A DNA stretch of 31,513 nucleotides from CAYVOX01 sp964453035 (GCA_964453035.1 CAYVOX010000023.1:1-31513); one strand, 5' to 3'. Counted from the stretch's first letter, positions 7,743 through 15,597 are shown. Program-made: numbers and translations. Notes: a model not told the origin generated them from the sequence alone.

Positions 7743-8258
7743 ATGAGCGAACAATCGTTTGTCACCACGCTACCCATCACTGTCTTCATCCGCCCGCAAG
7801 TGAGCCCCCCACCAGACTGGCAGGAATTTGACCACGGTCCGGGCTACATTGGCCTGCCGGATAAAGTAGACGTGGGCATCCGCGCGCGGATGCTGGATGA
7901 CGCCGGTCTGCGGGTGCTGATTGAAGAGACTCAGGGTCTGACCAACCTGGTTTACCTCAACCTGGCGGAAAATCGCAGGATCAGCAACGAGGGGCTGGAA
8001 TCACTAAAAGCGCTGCGTGAGGTGGAGATTCTCAATCTGAGCTCGGTTGACCTGACCAATGCAGGCCTGCCGCACCTGCTACGGCTGCCGCGCCTGGCAC
8101 ACCTTGACCTTTCCTACTGCAACCGCATCACCGATGTGGGGCTTAAAACACTGCGCGGGTTGGATAACCTGGTCTCCCTGAATCTACAGGGTTGCGTGAA
8201 AGTCACTCATGGGGGCATCACGCGCATCAGCCGCAGAGGGCTGACCGTGCGCAAGTAA
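7743..8258 (+). CDS. Leucine-rich-repeat protein
   Basis: A 171-residue protein with about five leucine-rich repeats after an N-terminal segment of about 60 residues. The repeats (LVYLNLAENRRISNEGLESL, VEILNLSSVDLTNAGLPHL, LAHLDLSYCNRITDVGLKTL, LVSLNLQGCVKVTHGGI) are the cysteine-containing F-box/RNI-like subtype that forms a protein-binding arc. No signal peptide or membrane helix is apparent, so it is probably cytosolic. The start at 7743 was chosen because an in-frame ATG at 7734 overlaps the -10 box. It shares a short divergent promoter region with dCMP deaminase. Partner unknown; the repeat class is clear. Confidence 0.85.
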   Translation: MSEQSFVTTLPITVFIRPQVSPPPDWQEFDHGPGYIGLPDKVDVGIRARMLDDAGLRVLIEETQGLTNLVYLNLAENRRISNEGLESLKALREVEILNLSSVDLTNAGLPHLLRLPRLAHLDLSYCNRITDVGLKTLRGLDNLVSLNLQGCVKVTHGGITRISRRGLTVRK

Positions 8259-8304
8259 CCAATCGCATTGCCGGTTGTTTTAACAGGCAGCACCCTGCAT
8301 AATT

Positions 8305-8336
8305 GCTTCAGCCTTTTCTGAGCGCCGAATTTTTTT
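8305..8336 (+). terminator. Weak hairpin and T-run after the LRR gene
   Basis: GC(T)TCAG and CTGAGC pair around a CCTTTT loop with one bulge, and a run of seven T follows after six bases. A weak intrinsic terminator is plausible. Confidence 0.3.
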
Positions 8337-8338
8337 CT

Positions 8339-8368
8339 TTGGCTCATTCAGCCAATTACAGCTAAAAT
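8339..8368 (+). promoter_or_regulatory. Promoter of the phosphatase-superfamily operon
   Basis: TTGGCT (8339-8344), an 18-base spacer and TAAAAT (8363-8368). A GGAGG at 8388-8392 precedes the ATG at 8397. Confidence 0.45.
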
Positions 8369-8396
8369 CAAGCATATTCCCGCATACGGAGGCAGC

Positions 8397-10049
8397 ATGA
8401 CCCGCACCCTACGACTCGTCAGCATGATCGTGCTATTGTTAGTAACAGCAGCCGGCGCTTATTTTTGGGCTACCGGCATGATTGATTCAACCTATGCTTT
8501 CAGATCACCGCTGAAAGATAAGCCGCCCAAACCTGCCGCAGTGAGCTTTGAACCGGCTACGCGGCGTCTGGTGTTTGTGCTCATCGATGGGCTTCGGCTG
8601 GACACTTCATTGAATAGTGATGTGATGCCACGCCTGAATAAGCTTCGACAGCAAGGCGCATCGGCTGCGATGCACTCGCGGGCGCCGTCCTTCTCAGAGC
8701 CGGGTTATTCCACCCTGCTGACGGGCGCCTGGCCGTACCTCAACGACGGCCCGGCCTTGAACAAGGATTACGAGGATATTCCCACCTTCACCCAGGATAA
8801 CCTGTTCAGCGCGGTCAGCCGCAGCGGAAAAAAGACAGCCATCTCAGCCTATTACTGGTTTGAAAAGCTGGTACCTCAGGCAGCCGTGAACGCCAGATTC
8901 TACACACCCGGAGATGACCGCGCTGCTGACCGCGAGGTGGTTGACGCAGCCATAAAGATGCTGGCTGACCCCTCCACTGCCCTGGTGCTCATCCACCTTG
9001 ACCAGGTGGATTATGCCGGCCATCATGAAGGCGGGCCGCGCGATATCCAGTGGAACGAGGCGGCAGCCCGGGCAGACGGCCTGCTGGCGGAAATTCTCGC
9101 CCAGCTTGACCTGCAAAAAGATACCCTGCTGGTGGTGAGCGATCACGGCCACATTGATCAGGGCGGTCACGGCGGACCTGACCCCGCTGCGCTGGTTGAA
9201 CCGTTTGTTCTGGCCGGCGCGGGTGTGAAACCGGGCACCTACGGGGATGTGAACATGGTGGATGTTTCTCCCACTGCCGCAGTGCTGCTGGGAGCAGGCT
9301 TACCGGCCTCCACCCAGGGCCGGGTGCTGAGCGAGATGCTGGCGCTGCCTGCCGCAACCCTGAACAAGCTATCAGAGGCCACCCGGGCGCAACAGAGCAC
9401 GCTGGCGCAGGCTTATATCAAAGCCATCGGCCAGCCGGTGAGTGAAAATCAGCTCTCCACGGTTGATGCAGTCAAAGATTACCAGGACCTGATTCAAAGC
9501 GCCATCACCGCCCGGTTGACGGGTGAGCGTATCCCGCGCGGGCTGCTGTCCCTGGCGCTGGCGGCTGCCGGGGTTTGGCTGTTAGCCCGCCAGGCAAAGC
9601 GCAGCATCCTCTTCTGGTTGATCGGCAGCCTTGTTGCCGTCGGCCTGTTCCATTTACGCTTTGCTGTGCTGGATGGCAAGCCCTATTCGCTCAGCGGCGT
9701 GACCGGCACAATAGATTTAATCCTCTACGCGGCAGTCACAACCGCCTTAAGCCTGGTGATTGGCTATGGTGTTGCAGCCTTCGGGTTGGGGTACTTTAAG
9801 CATAGGCCAGGGGCTGCAGCAGAGGGCACAATGAAGTTCATCCTGGTCAACATCGGGCTGCTGGCACTGCCAGTGCTGGTGCATTTTGCGCTCAACGGCG
9901 CGCTGGTAGGCTGGATGCTGCCGGAAATGTACACAGCCTTTGTTGCGCTGATTTCACTGATTGAGATTCTTTTTACCGCAGTGCTGGGTTTATTGTTGGT
10001 TGCCATTGCGGCGCTGGTCGGCCTGCGCAACCGCAGGCTGAGCGGTTAA
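8397..10049 (+). CDS. Membrane-anchored alkaline-phosphatase-superfamily phosphodiesterase/transferase
   Basis: A 550-residue protein with an N-terminal signal anchor (about 7-26), a catalytic domain (about 57-330) outside the membrane, and about five C-terminal transmembrane helices (about 380-545). The metal-site pattern of the type I phosphodiesterase / phosphoglycerate-mutase-like superfamily is intact: LIDG with Asp64, a Ser nucleophile in SFSEPGYSTLLTG (98-110), Asp202 and His209/210 in LDQVDYAGHH, Asp249-His250 in SDHGH, and His258. This architecture resembles GPI ethanolamine-phosphate transferases and related phospholipid head-group enzymes, so it may act on membrane lipids or extracellular phosphodiesters. 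GGAGG precedes the ATG. The URO-D-family gene follows after 12 bases. Superfamily is clear; substrate is not. Confidence 0.85.
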   Translation: MTRTLRLVSMIVLLLVTAAGAYFWATGMIDSTYAFRSPLKDKPPKPAAVSFEPATRRLVFVLIDGLRLDTSLNSDVMPRLNKLRQQGASAAMHSRAPSFSEPGYSTLLTGAWPYLNDGPALNKDYEDIPTFTQDNLFSAVSRSGKKTAISAYYWFEKLVPQAAVNARFYTPGDDRAADREVVDAAIKMLADPSTALVLIHLDQVDYAGHHEGGPRDIQWNEAAARADGLLAEILAQLDLQKDTLLVVSDHGHIDQGGHGGPDPAALVEPFVLAGAGVKPGTYGDVNMVDVSPTAAVLLGAGLPASTQGRVLSEMLALPAATLNKLSEATRAQQSTLAQAYIKAIGQPVSENQLSTVDAVKDYQDLIQSAITARLTGERIPRGLLSLALAAAGVWLLARQAKRSILFWLIGSLVAVGLFHLRFAVLDGKPYSLSGVTGTIDLILYAAVTTALSLVIGYGVAAFGLGYFKHRPGAAAEGTMKFILVNIGLLALPVLVHFALNGALVGWMLPEMYTAFVALISLIEILFTAVLGLLLVAIAALVGLRNRRLSG

Positions 10050-10061
10050 GGAGAAGCGTTT

Positions 10062-11180
10062 ATGCCCGTCGAACACTCACCGATCCTTCCCATGCCCAAC
10101 CTGGGTGCCTGGGCTGAATCTCAACAACGGGTAGCCAGCCAGCCGCTTGACTTGTGCCCGGAATTCCCCTCCATTGCTGCCCGCCACGAAGCCTTCTGGC
10201 GCTGCGAACCGGGACCCGCGCTGCTCTTAGGCAGCGCGCCAAAGCCCGGGACGGGAAGCATTTCAAAACACCTCGAACTGGTGGAGGATACCGAGGCATG
10301 GTTTGCCGCCAGAAGACAGGCGCCCTACCTGATGGAACCCAGCCCTGATTTCTTCCCCTATCTGCGGGCGGATTTTGGCCCGGTGATGCTGACCGGGCTG
10401 CTTGGCGCAGCGGTGGAATTTGGTTCTGAAACCAGCTGGTACCCGGAATTCATCGCCGATGACTGGCGCAATGCACCGGATTGGAGCATCACCAACCAGC
10501 GGTGGTGGCGCGCCCTGGAGCGCATGCTGGAACGGGTGGCGCAGGCGGCTGCCGGAAAGTACCTGATGGGCACGCCCTCTCTCGGCGGGGGCGCGGACGT
10601 GCTGCTCAATATGCGCGGAAGCGCCAAATTATGCCTGGATCTGATTGACCAGCGCAGCCAGTTCCAGCCAGCCATGGATGCCATCTACCACTCCTGGCAC
10701 AGAGCCTTCAGCCTGCTTTGGGATTCCGCCGCGCGGTATAATGCAGGGCTGGTGCACTGGCTGACATTGTGGTCAAACCAGCCGTACTACGTTGCCGAGT
10801 GCGACTTCAATTATTTGATTAGCCCGCGCGACTTCCAGGAGCTGTTTTTACCGGATATTGTGCGTCGGGCAAAAACCGTCGGACGGGCTATTTTCCACCT
10901 GGATGGACCCGGAGCCGCCCGCCACATTGACGCGCTGCTGGATGAGCCCGCCATCACCGCCATCCAGTACGTGACAGGGGCGGGCAATTCAGGGTTCAAG
11001 AAGTTGGAAATGCTCAAGAGAATCCAGGCCAGGGGCAAGCCTCTGCAGGTGACCCTTTACGACCCCGAAGAAGTGGTAGCGCTGGCGCGCGAACTTCAGC
11101 CAAAGGGACTGGCTTTTCTGATTGATTTTGCATCCCCTGATCAGATGATGCAGGTGTACCGCCAGTTGCAGCAAATTTAA
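10062..11180 (+). CDS. Uroporphyrinogen decarboxylase (URO-D) family protein
   Basis: A 372-residue TIM-barrel protein of the broad URO-D/MtaA/CmuA superfamily. Indicators are the C-terminal half with AIFHLDGPGAARHIDALLDE followed by a strand (ITAIQYV) and the late barrel segments (KPLQVTLYDPEEVVALARE, GLAFLIDFASPDQM). It lacks the N-terminal P-x-W-x-M-R-Q-A-G-R motif of true HemE, so haem synthesis is unlikely; many such paralogues act in methyl transfer or are uncharacterised. ATG is preceded by AAGGAG, which begins at the stop codon of the upstream phosphatase-superfamily gene, so translation is probably coupled. No haem or corrinoid genes lie nearby, so function stays open. Confidence 0.75.
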   Translation: MPVEHSPILPMPNLGAWAESQQRVASQPLDLCPEFPSIAARHEAFWRCEPGPALLLGSAPKPGTGSISKHLELVEDTEAWFAARRQAPYLMEPSPDFFPYLRADFGPVMLTGLLGAAVEFGSETSWYPEFIADDWRNAPDWSITNQRWWRALERMLERVAQAAAGKYLMGTPSLGGGADVLLNMRGSAKLCLDLIDQRSQFQPAMDAIYHSWHRAFSLLWDSAARYNAGLVHWLTLWSNQPYYVAECDFNYLISPRDFQELFLPDIVRRAKTVGRAIFHLDGPGAARHIDALLDEPAITAIQYVTGAGNSGFKKLEMLKRIQARGKPLQVTLYDPEEVVALARELQPKGLAFLIDFASPDQMMQVYRQLQQI

Positions 11181-11210
11181 CCCTGAACCCACCACCATCC
11201 ATTAAAACAA

Positions 11211-11235
11211 TAAGGGCGCGGTGACCGCGCCCTTA
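11211..11235. terminator. Terminator between convergent URO-D and rhodanese genes
   Basis: Perfect inverted repeat with 12-base arms around one base (core GGGCGCGGT / ACCGCGCCC). In the minus direction it is followed by TTGTTTT, fitting an intrinsic terminator of the rhodanese gene; the plus side lacks a T-run. Confidence 0.75.
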
Positions 11236-11265
11236 TGTGTTGCTTGATTATCGCTTCTACAGCGC

Positions 11266-13014
11266 TTACTTGACGACCGGCAGCTGCGCAGCAACCCAGG
11301 CGTTGACACCACCGCCCAGGTTACGGACGTTGGTGTAGCCGTTCATGCGCAGGGCCATCATGGCGAAGCCGCCGCGGTGACCTGAGGCGCAGGTGATGAC
11401 GATAGCTGCGGTCTTGTCCTTGGGCAGCTTATCGAGGTTCTTCCACAGGTCCACAACGGGCACCAGCACAGAACCCTTGATAGAGCCGACGTTTTTGACC
11501 TCATCCGCGGTGCGGACGTCAACAATCACGGGGGCTTTGGCAGCATCGGCCAGCTCGGTGTTCAGGTTGGCAGGGCTGACGGAGTAGAAACCATCGGGCA
11601 GGCCAGCCAGGAAGGCATCCAGGTCTTTGAACAGCAGTTCATCCACCTTGGGAGCGGTGCCAGCTTTGGCATCGGCAGGTTTGCCGGTTTCAACGGGCAG
11701 GGAAGCTTTCTTCCAGGCAGCCAGGCCGCCGCCGAGGTTTTTCACATCTTTGTAACCAAGGATGCGCAGGGCCGCCATGACCATGGAGCCGCGGTGACCG
11801 GAAGCGCAAAGCACAACGATGGGCTTATCCTGAGCGGGCAGCTTGTCGAGGTTCTTGAGGACAGTGCGAACGGGCAGAGCAATAGAACCCTTGATGTAGC
11901 CGTCTTTTTCAATTTCAGCAATTTCGCGAACATCCACCAGGAAGGGAGCCTTGGCGGCATCCGCCAGGGCAATGTTGAGGTTGGCGGGGCTGATGGAGTA
12001 GAAATCAGCCGGCAGACCGCCGATGAAGTCACCCCAGGTCTTGTTCCAATCCACAACGCCAGCCAGGGGCAGGGAAGCGGCCTTCCAGGCATTCATGCCA
12101 CCGCCCATGTTGACGATGTTGGTGTAGCCCAGCAGGCGCAGGCCGGTCATGGCGATGGCAGCGCGGTGGCCCGAGACGCAGTAAACAACCATTTGCGTGT
12201 CTTTGGCTGCGGGGAGCTTGTCCATCGATGCAAAGACTTTCTCCAGGGGCACGTTGACGGCGCCAGCCACATAACCGGTCTTGTATTCATCTTCGCGGCG
12301 AACGTCGAGGATGAAGGGTTTCTTGCCGGAAGCGAGCAGTTCATTGACGCCGGTGGCGGAAGTGGCCAGGAAGCCTTCGGGTAAACCAGAGACGAAGGTA
12401 TCCAGCGCTTTGAAGAGGGCGTTGGAGGCAATCTTGGGGGCGGTGCCAGCCTTGGGCTCGGCGGGTTTTTCACCCTTGACCACAGGCAGGTTGGCCTTTG
12501 TCCAGGCGCTGAGGCCGCCCGCCAGGTTGCGGACGTTGGTGTAGCCCAGCAGTTTGAGGGAGGCGCTGATGATGGCGCCGCGGTGACCGGAGGCGCACAG
12601 CACAACAATCGCCTGGTCCTGGGCGGGGAGCTTGTCAAGGTTCTTGAGGACGGTCTTGGTGGGGATGACAACCGAGCCCTTGATGAAGCCGTCTTTTTCA
12701 ACTTCGCTCATCTCGCGCACATCCAGCAGGAAGGGAGCCTTCTCAGCCAGTTCGGTATTCAGAGCGGCGGGGGCAACCGTGCCGTAACCCTTGTCCTGGG
12801 GGATTTCAGTGACCAGTTTGGTGAACAGGGCTTTGAAATCCGGGGCGGGTTCCGTTGTGGCCGTAGGCGGGACGGCGGTGGCGGTGGGGGGAACCTTGGT
12901 GGGGGGAACAGCCGTGGCGGTGGGGGGCACCGGCGTGGCGGCAGGGGCGCAGGCTGCCAGGATAACACTGGCAAGCATCAGCACCAGAACAAACGCGGTT
13001 AGCTTTTTGTACAT
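11266..13014 (-). CDS. Lipoprotein with four tandem rhodanese domains
   Basis: A 582-residue exported lipoprotein: signal peptide with lipobox LAAC (Cys22), then a Pro/Thr-rich linker (about 23-58), then four rhodanese domains. Their active-site loops all keep Cys: CASGHRGA (Cys140), CVSGHRAA (Cys279), CASGHRGS (Cys403) and CASGHRGG (Cys542). Rhodaneses carry sulfane sulfur as a Cys persulfide; a lipid-anchored tandem of four would act on the outer face of the membrane, for instance in polysulfide or thiosulfate handling. Domains 1 and 3 are especially alike (VLKNLDKLPAQD, IVVLCASGHRG), showing internal duplication. AAGGAG precedes the ATG by eight bases. It lies just after the multiheme cytochrome on the same strand, separated by a terminator-like hairpin that may only attenuate. 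Fold is certain; substrate is inferred. Confidence 0.93.
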   Translation of the reverse strand: MYKKLTAFVLVLMLASVILAACAPAATPVPPTATAVPPTKVPPTATAVPPTATTEPAPDFKALFTKLVTEIPQDKGYGTVAPAALNTELAEKAPFLLDVREMSEVEKDGFIKGSVVIPTKTVLKNLDKLPAQDQAIVVLCASGHRGAIISASLKLLGYTNVRNLAGGLSAWTKANLPVVKGEKPAEPKAGTAPKIASNALFKALDTFVSGLPEGFLATSATGVNELLASGKKPFILDVRREDEYKTGYVAGAVNVPLEKVFASMDKLPAAKDTQMVVYCVSGHRAAIAMTGLRLLGYTNIVNMGGGMNAWKAASLPLAGVVDWNKTWGDFIGGLPADFYSISPANLNIALADAAKAPFLVDVREIAEIEKDGYIKGSIALPVRTVLKNLDKLPAQDKPIVVLCASGHRGSMVMAALRILGYKDVKNLGGGLAAWKKASLPVETGKPADAKAGTAPKVDELLFKDLDAFLAGLPDGFYSVSPANLNTELADAAKAPVIVDVRTADEVKNVGSIKGSVLVPVVDLWKNLDKLPKDKTAAIVITCASGHRGGFAMMALRMNGYTNVRNLGGGVNAWVAAQLPVVK

Positions 13015-13044
13015 CTTTTCTCTCCTTACTCCAAATTGATATAG

Positions 13045-13084
13045 AAAAACCCGGGTTGGTATATAAAATCTAATCCAACCCGGG
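13045..13084 (-). terminator. Intrinsic terminator/attenuator after the cytochrome gene
   Basis: On the minus strand, CCCGGGTTGG, a 15-base A/T-rich loop and CCAACCCGGG are followed by TTTTTC. No convincing promoter fits in the 30 bases before the rhodanese start, so partial read-through from the cytochrome gene may supply its expression. Confidence 0.75.
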
Positions 13085-13095
13085 GGACGACCTGA

Positions 13096-14193
13096 TTAAG
13101 GTAGCGCTTTAGGGAGCTTATCCACAATCACCGCTTTGTTGGCTTCCAGCTCGTTCTTAGCCACTTTATCCGCCGTAAGGAACAGGTCGGGCTTGCTGTG
13201 GCATGAAGTGCAGGCTTCGTTTTGCGGAGTCTTGCGCTGGATGTTGTGGGGCGTGGCGTAAGCCCAGGTGGGCAGCTTGTTAAAGTTGGGCAGCAGATTC
13301 TTACCGTAAAAGTCGAAGTTATCTGCCGCGGCAGGCACGTGGCGAACCGTCACATACTCGTAAGGACGGTCGGCGCTCTTGATGGCGTTCTTGCCAATGA
13401 AGAAACCAAGGTAAGTTTTATCCACCTTGTAGATGGGGTTGTTGGTTTCGGTGCTGATGGAGGTGTGGCAGCCCTCGCAGTTGGAATAGGACACCGAATG
13501 GCACACCTGGCAGGATAGCTTGCCCTGGTGAACCGTATGCTGAACAACCGTGTCACCCGAGGCGCCAACCTTGGCATGGCAGGTTTCGCATTTTGGAACT
13601 TGCGCGCCGGCGTAGCGGTGGCTGTTGGCTTCGGCGGGGGTGGCGTGCATATCAGCGCCGGTGTGGCAGGTTACGCAGTTCATGCGCTCTTCGCGGAAGT
13701 GCACGTCGCCCGGGATTTCTTCGTTCTTCCCTAGGTACTCATTGCCCACGCGGCTGCCGTGGCAGGCTGTGCAGGTGCGCGTCATGGGCGGCGTTTTTTC
13801 CATCACGTGCCCGTTGAGGAAGCCCGCGCCGACGCTCTTGGGCTGGCTGATGTGGCAATCACCGCAGGAAACGTGGCAGTTGGCGCAGTGGTTGCCGAAC
13901 ATTTTATCGATGGCGGGTTTGGTCTCCGCTGAGCTGCGGGCAGTGAGCACCGTCTGGTAACCATTGAGGGTAACATGCAGGCTTTTGTCAAAACCGGCGG
14001 TTTGCTGGGCGTGGCAGGTGGCGCAAGCCGCCACTTTGCTCTTACTGGGATCGCTGACCAGGCCTGTGTGAGCTTTCTCTTTGGTGTTAGCCTGGGTGCC
14101 GCCATGGCAATCAATGCAGGTGAACTTTCCGTGGCTTGATTTAAGAAAATCTGCCGAGACGAGGACTTTCTCCCATGGCTCCAACGGAGCCAC
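13096..14193 (-). CDS. Multiheme c-type cytochrome, main body (10 CXXCH motifs)
   Basis: This 365-residue frame (nominal GTG start at 14193) holds ten haem c sites: CIDCH, CATCH, CANCH, CGDCH, CTACH, CVTCH, CETCH, CQVCH, CEGCH and CTSCH, plus many His residues for axial ligands. CANCH and CGDCH are only three residues apart. It has no signal peptide of its own. Upstream, in the same frame and separated by one TGA and three codons, is the lipoprotein signal with an eleventh haem site, so the two are very probably one gene (13096-14475, 459 residues if the TGA is read). Without that N-terminus, the protein could not be exported for haem attachment. The fold resembles cytochrome c3/NrfB-like or outer-face electron carriers. 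A strong hairpin follows the stop. The role is presumably extracytoplasmic electron transfer. Confidence 0.88.
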   Translation of the reverse strand: MAPLEPWEKVLVSADFLKSSHGKFTCIDCHGGTQANTKEKAHTGLVSDPSKSKVAACATCHAQQTAGFDKSLHVTLNGYQTVLTARSSAETKPAIDKMFGNHCANCHVSCGDCHISQPKSVGAGFLNGHVMEKTPPMTRTCTACHGSRVGNEYLGKNEEIPGDVHFREERMNCVTCHTGADMHATPAEANSHRYAGAQVPKCETCHAKVGASGDTVVQHTVHQGKLSCQVCHSVSYSNCEGCHTSISTETNNPIYKVDKTYLGFFIGKNAIKSADRPYEYVTVRHVPAAADNFDFYGKNLLPNFNKLPTWAYATPHNIQRKTPQNEACTSCHSKPDLFLTADKVAKNELEANKAVIVDKLPKALP

Positions 14194-14205
14194 TTCGCCC
14201 CCTCA
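14175..14205 (-). promoter_or_regulatory. In-frame TGA followed by a bSECIS-like hairpin
   Basis: The TGA at 14203-14205 interrupts the cytochrome frame. On the mRNA, 11 bases after the TGA, GGCUCC-GUU-GGAGCC forms a perfect stem (14177-14191), extendable by a U-A and a G-U pair to 14175-14193. The apical loop begins with G and lies 17 bases after the UGA. As I recall, bacterial selenocysteine-insertion elements need a hairpin starting about 11 bases downstream, a loop distance of roughly 16-37 bases and a G early in the loop, so this fits. A chance hairpin after a nonsense mutation or sequencing error is the main alternative. Confidence 0.4.
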
Positions 14206-14475
14206 ACCTGCGCCTTCAGATTCTTTTTTGACTTCAACGACTGGCTTGGCGTTCTTGATGAGCGCCTCTTTGCTGGTGTGGCACTCCACGCAGTTATCCA
14301 CCTTTTTCTCCGGGGTGGCTGTGGCAGCTGGAGTAGGCGTGGGCTGTGGGGTGGGTTGGATCGCCTTGGTTGCTGTGCCGACGAATACGGTGGGCGTTAC
14401 CTGGGGGGATTGCGAACAAGCCGCCAGAATCAGCGCAAAGAAAGCCAGTACCAAACCCATTTTTATCTGTTTCAT
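14203..14475 (-). CDS. N-terminal part of the multiheme cytochrome lipoprotein (1 CXXCH)
   Basis: A 90-residue frame with lipobox LAAC, a Thr/Pro-rich spacer and one haem site CVECH, ending ESEGAG at TGA. The start was set at 14475 because AAAGGAGG sits just before that ATG; an ATG six codons earlier lacks a ribosome site. The reading frame continues after the TGA into the ten-haem frame with no shift. A single-haem 90-residue lipoprotein is unlikely on its own, so this is the export and anchoring segment of an 11-haem lipoprotein. If the TGA is a true stop, the gene is broken; if it is recoded, the residue lies in a Gly-rich stretch (GAG-x-GGE) before the second haem. Divergent LysR gene lies upstream. 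Confidence 0.8.
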   Translation of the reverse strand: MKQIKMGLVLAFFALILAACSQSPQVTPTVFVGTATKAIQPTPQPTPTPAATATPEKKVDNCVECHTSKEALIKNAKPVVEVKKESEGAG

Positions 14476-14645
14476 GCGTTCTCCTCCTTTCATAAGTTGC
14501 GGCCTGGCGCCAATCTGCGGGCATCCGTTGTTGGCGCTGCCGGGTGATCCTTATTTAGAAGAATGATCAAAAATTTAACCTTTATTAACATTATGATTAT
14601 CAGGCAAGGGGGAAAAACACGCAAGTGATATTTGTAACAATCGAG

Positions 14646-14671
14646 TATAAGTTCTTGTAATGCCTTATAAT
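14646..14671 (+). promoter_or_regulatory. LysR promoter with a TATAAG-N12-CTTATA operator candidate
   Basis: A perfect 6-base inverted repeat, TATAAG (14646-14651) and CTTATA (14664-14669), overlaps a TATAAT -10 (14666-14671) just before the LysR start. Spacing and position suit an autoregulatory LysR-type operator in the divergent region with the cytochrome gene. No clear -35 is seen. Confidence 0.45.
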
Positions 14672-14682
14672 AAGATTCACTT

Positions 14683-15597
14683 ATGATTGATCCTGACCTG
14701 TTAAGCACCTTTCTCATCGCAGCGGAAACCCTCAATTTCTCGCGCACCGCGGAACGACTGAACCTGTCGCAACCGAGCATCACGCAGAAAATCCGGGCTC
14801 TGGAAAAACACTTTGGCGCAGCGCTATTCAAGCGCAACGGGCGCAGGCTGGCTCTCACCGAAGCTGGCACGGCGCTGGTTCCACTGGCCCGGCAGATGGT
14901 GGCAGTTTCGCACCGCACCGATGAGCTGATGGAGGCGCTCAAAGGCGATATCCAGGGTCACCTGCAGTTAGGTTGCTCCACAACGCCGGGCAAGTACATC
15001 CTGCCGCTGCTGCTGGCTGAGTTTATGCGCCTTCACCCGCGAGTCCAGGCTACATGCAACGTCACTTCCCGTAGCCAGGCCATGCAAGCCCTGGAACAGG
15101 GTGTGGTAAGCATCGCCTTTTCCAGCACGCCGGATGAGTTTAACGAAAATATCGAATTTCGCAAATTCGTTTCGGACCCGGTGGTGCTGATTGCCCCGCC
15201 AAACCATCCCTGGGCAGCCCGGGGCGAGATTGAAGTGGAGGAACTGCGCAAAGCCCCCTTAATCCTGCGCGAAGCATCAGCGGGCACCTACCGGGTGACA
15301 CGGCTGGGTCTGGCAAACCTGGGGGTCAACATCGAGTCGCTGCGGGTCATCCTGACGATGGGCAACTCGGAATCGATTGCCATCGCGGTTCAACAGGGCC
15401 TGGGTGTGGGTTTCATCTCAAGGATGGTGGTGAAGCGCATCCAGCCGGGGAGTGTCGCTGTCGTCCAGATCCGCGGGTTGGAACTGAGCCAGGATATCTT
15501 CATCTGCCAGCACCGTTTGCACCCCATGCTGCGCGTGCAGACTGCCTTCTGGGATTTTGCCACCAACCCTGAAAACACCATTCTAAAAAACCTTTAG
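14683..15597 (+). CDS. LysR-type transcriptional regulator
   Basis: A 304-residue LTTR. The N-terminal winged HTH (about 1-62) has the usual pattern LSTFLIAAETLNFSRTAERL, then LSQPSITQKIRALE and FGAALFKR. The co-inducer domain (about 88-295) has the periplasmic-binding-protein-like fold, with LQLGCSTTPGKYILPLLL and the late GLGVGFISRMVV segment. It belongs near the CysL/CbbR group by overall pattern. It starts 11 bases after a TATAAT box with no clear ribosome site, so a very short leader is possible. It is divergent from the multiheme cytochrome gene and most likely controls it. Ligand unknown. Confidence 0.92.
   Translation: MIDPDLLSTFLIAAETLNFSRTAERLNLSQPSITQKIRALEKHFGAALFKRNGRRLALTEAGTALVPLARQMVAVSHRTDELMEALKGDIQGHLQLGCSTTPGKYILPLLLAEFMRLHPRVQATCNVTSRSQAMQALEQGVVSIAFSSTPDEFNENIEFRKFVSDPVVLIAPPNHPWAARGEIEVEELRKAPLILREASAGTYRVTRLGLANLGVNIESLRVILTMGNSESIAIAVQQGLGVGFISRMVVKRIQPGSVAVVQIRGLELSQDIFICQHRLHPMLRVQTAFWDFATNPENTILKNL

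Noticed and set aside
10062..11180. Annotation as haem-pathway hemE
   Set aside because: The N-terminal HemE substrate motif is missing and no haem genes are nearby.
12830..12960. G/C-rich repeats in the rhodanese gene as a minisatellite or CRISPR
   Set aside because: They encode the Pro/Thr linker after the lipobox; units are short and lack spacers.
11266..13014. Repeated blocks as mobile-element copies
   Set aside because: They line up with successive rhodanese domains in frame, so they are internal gene duplications.
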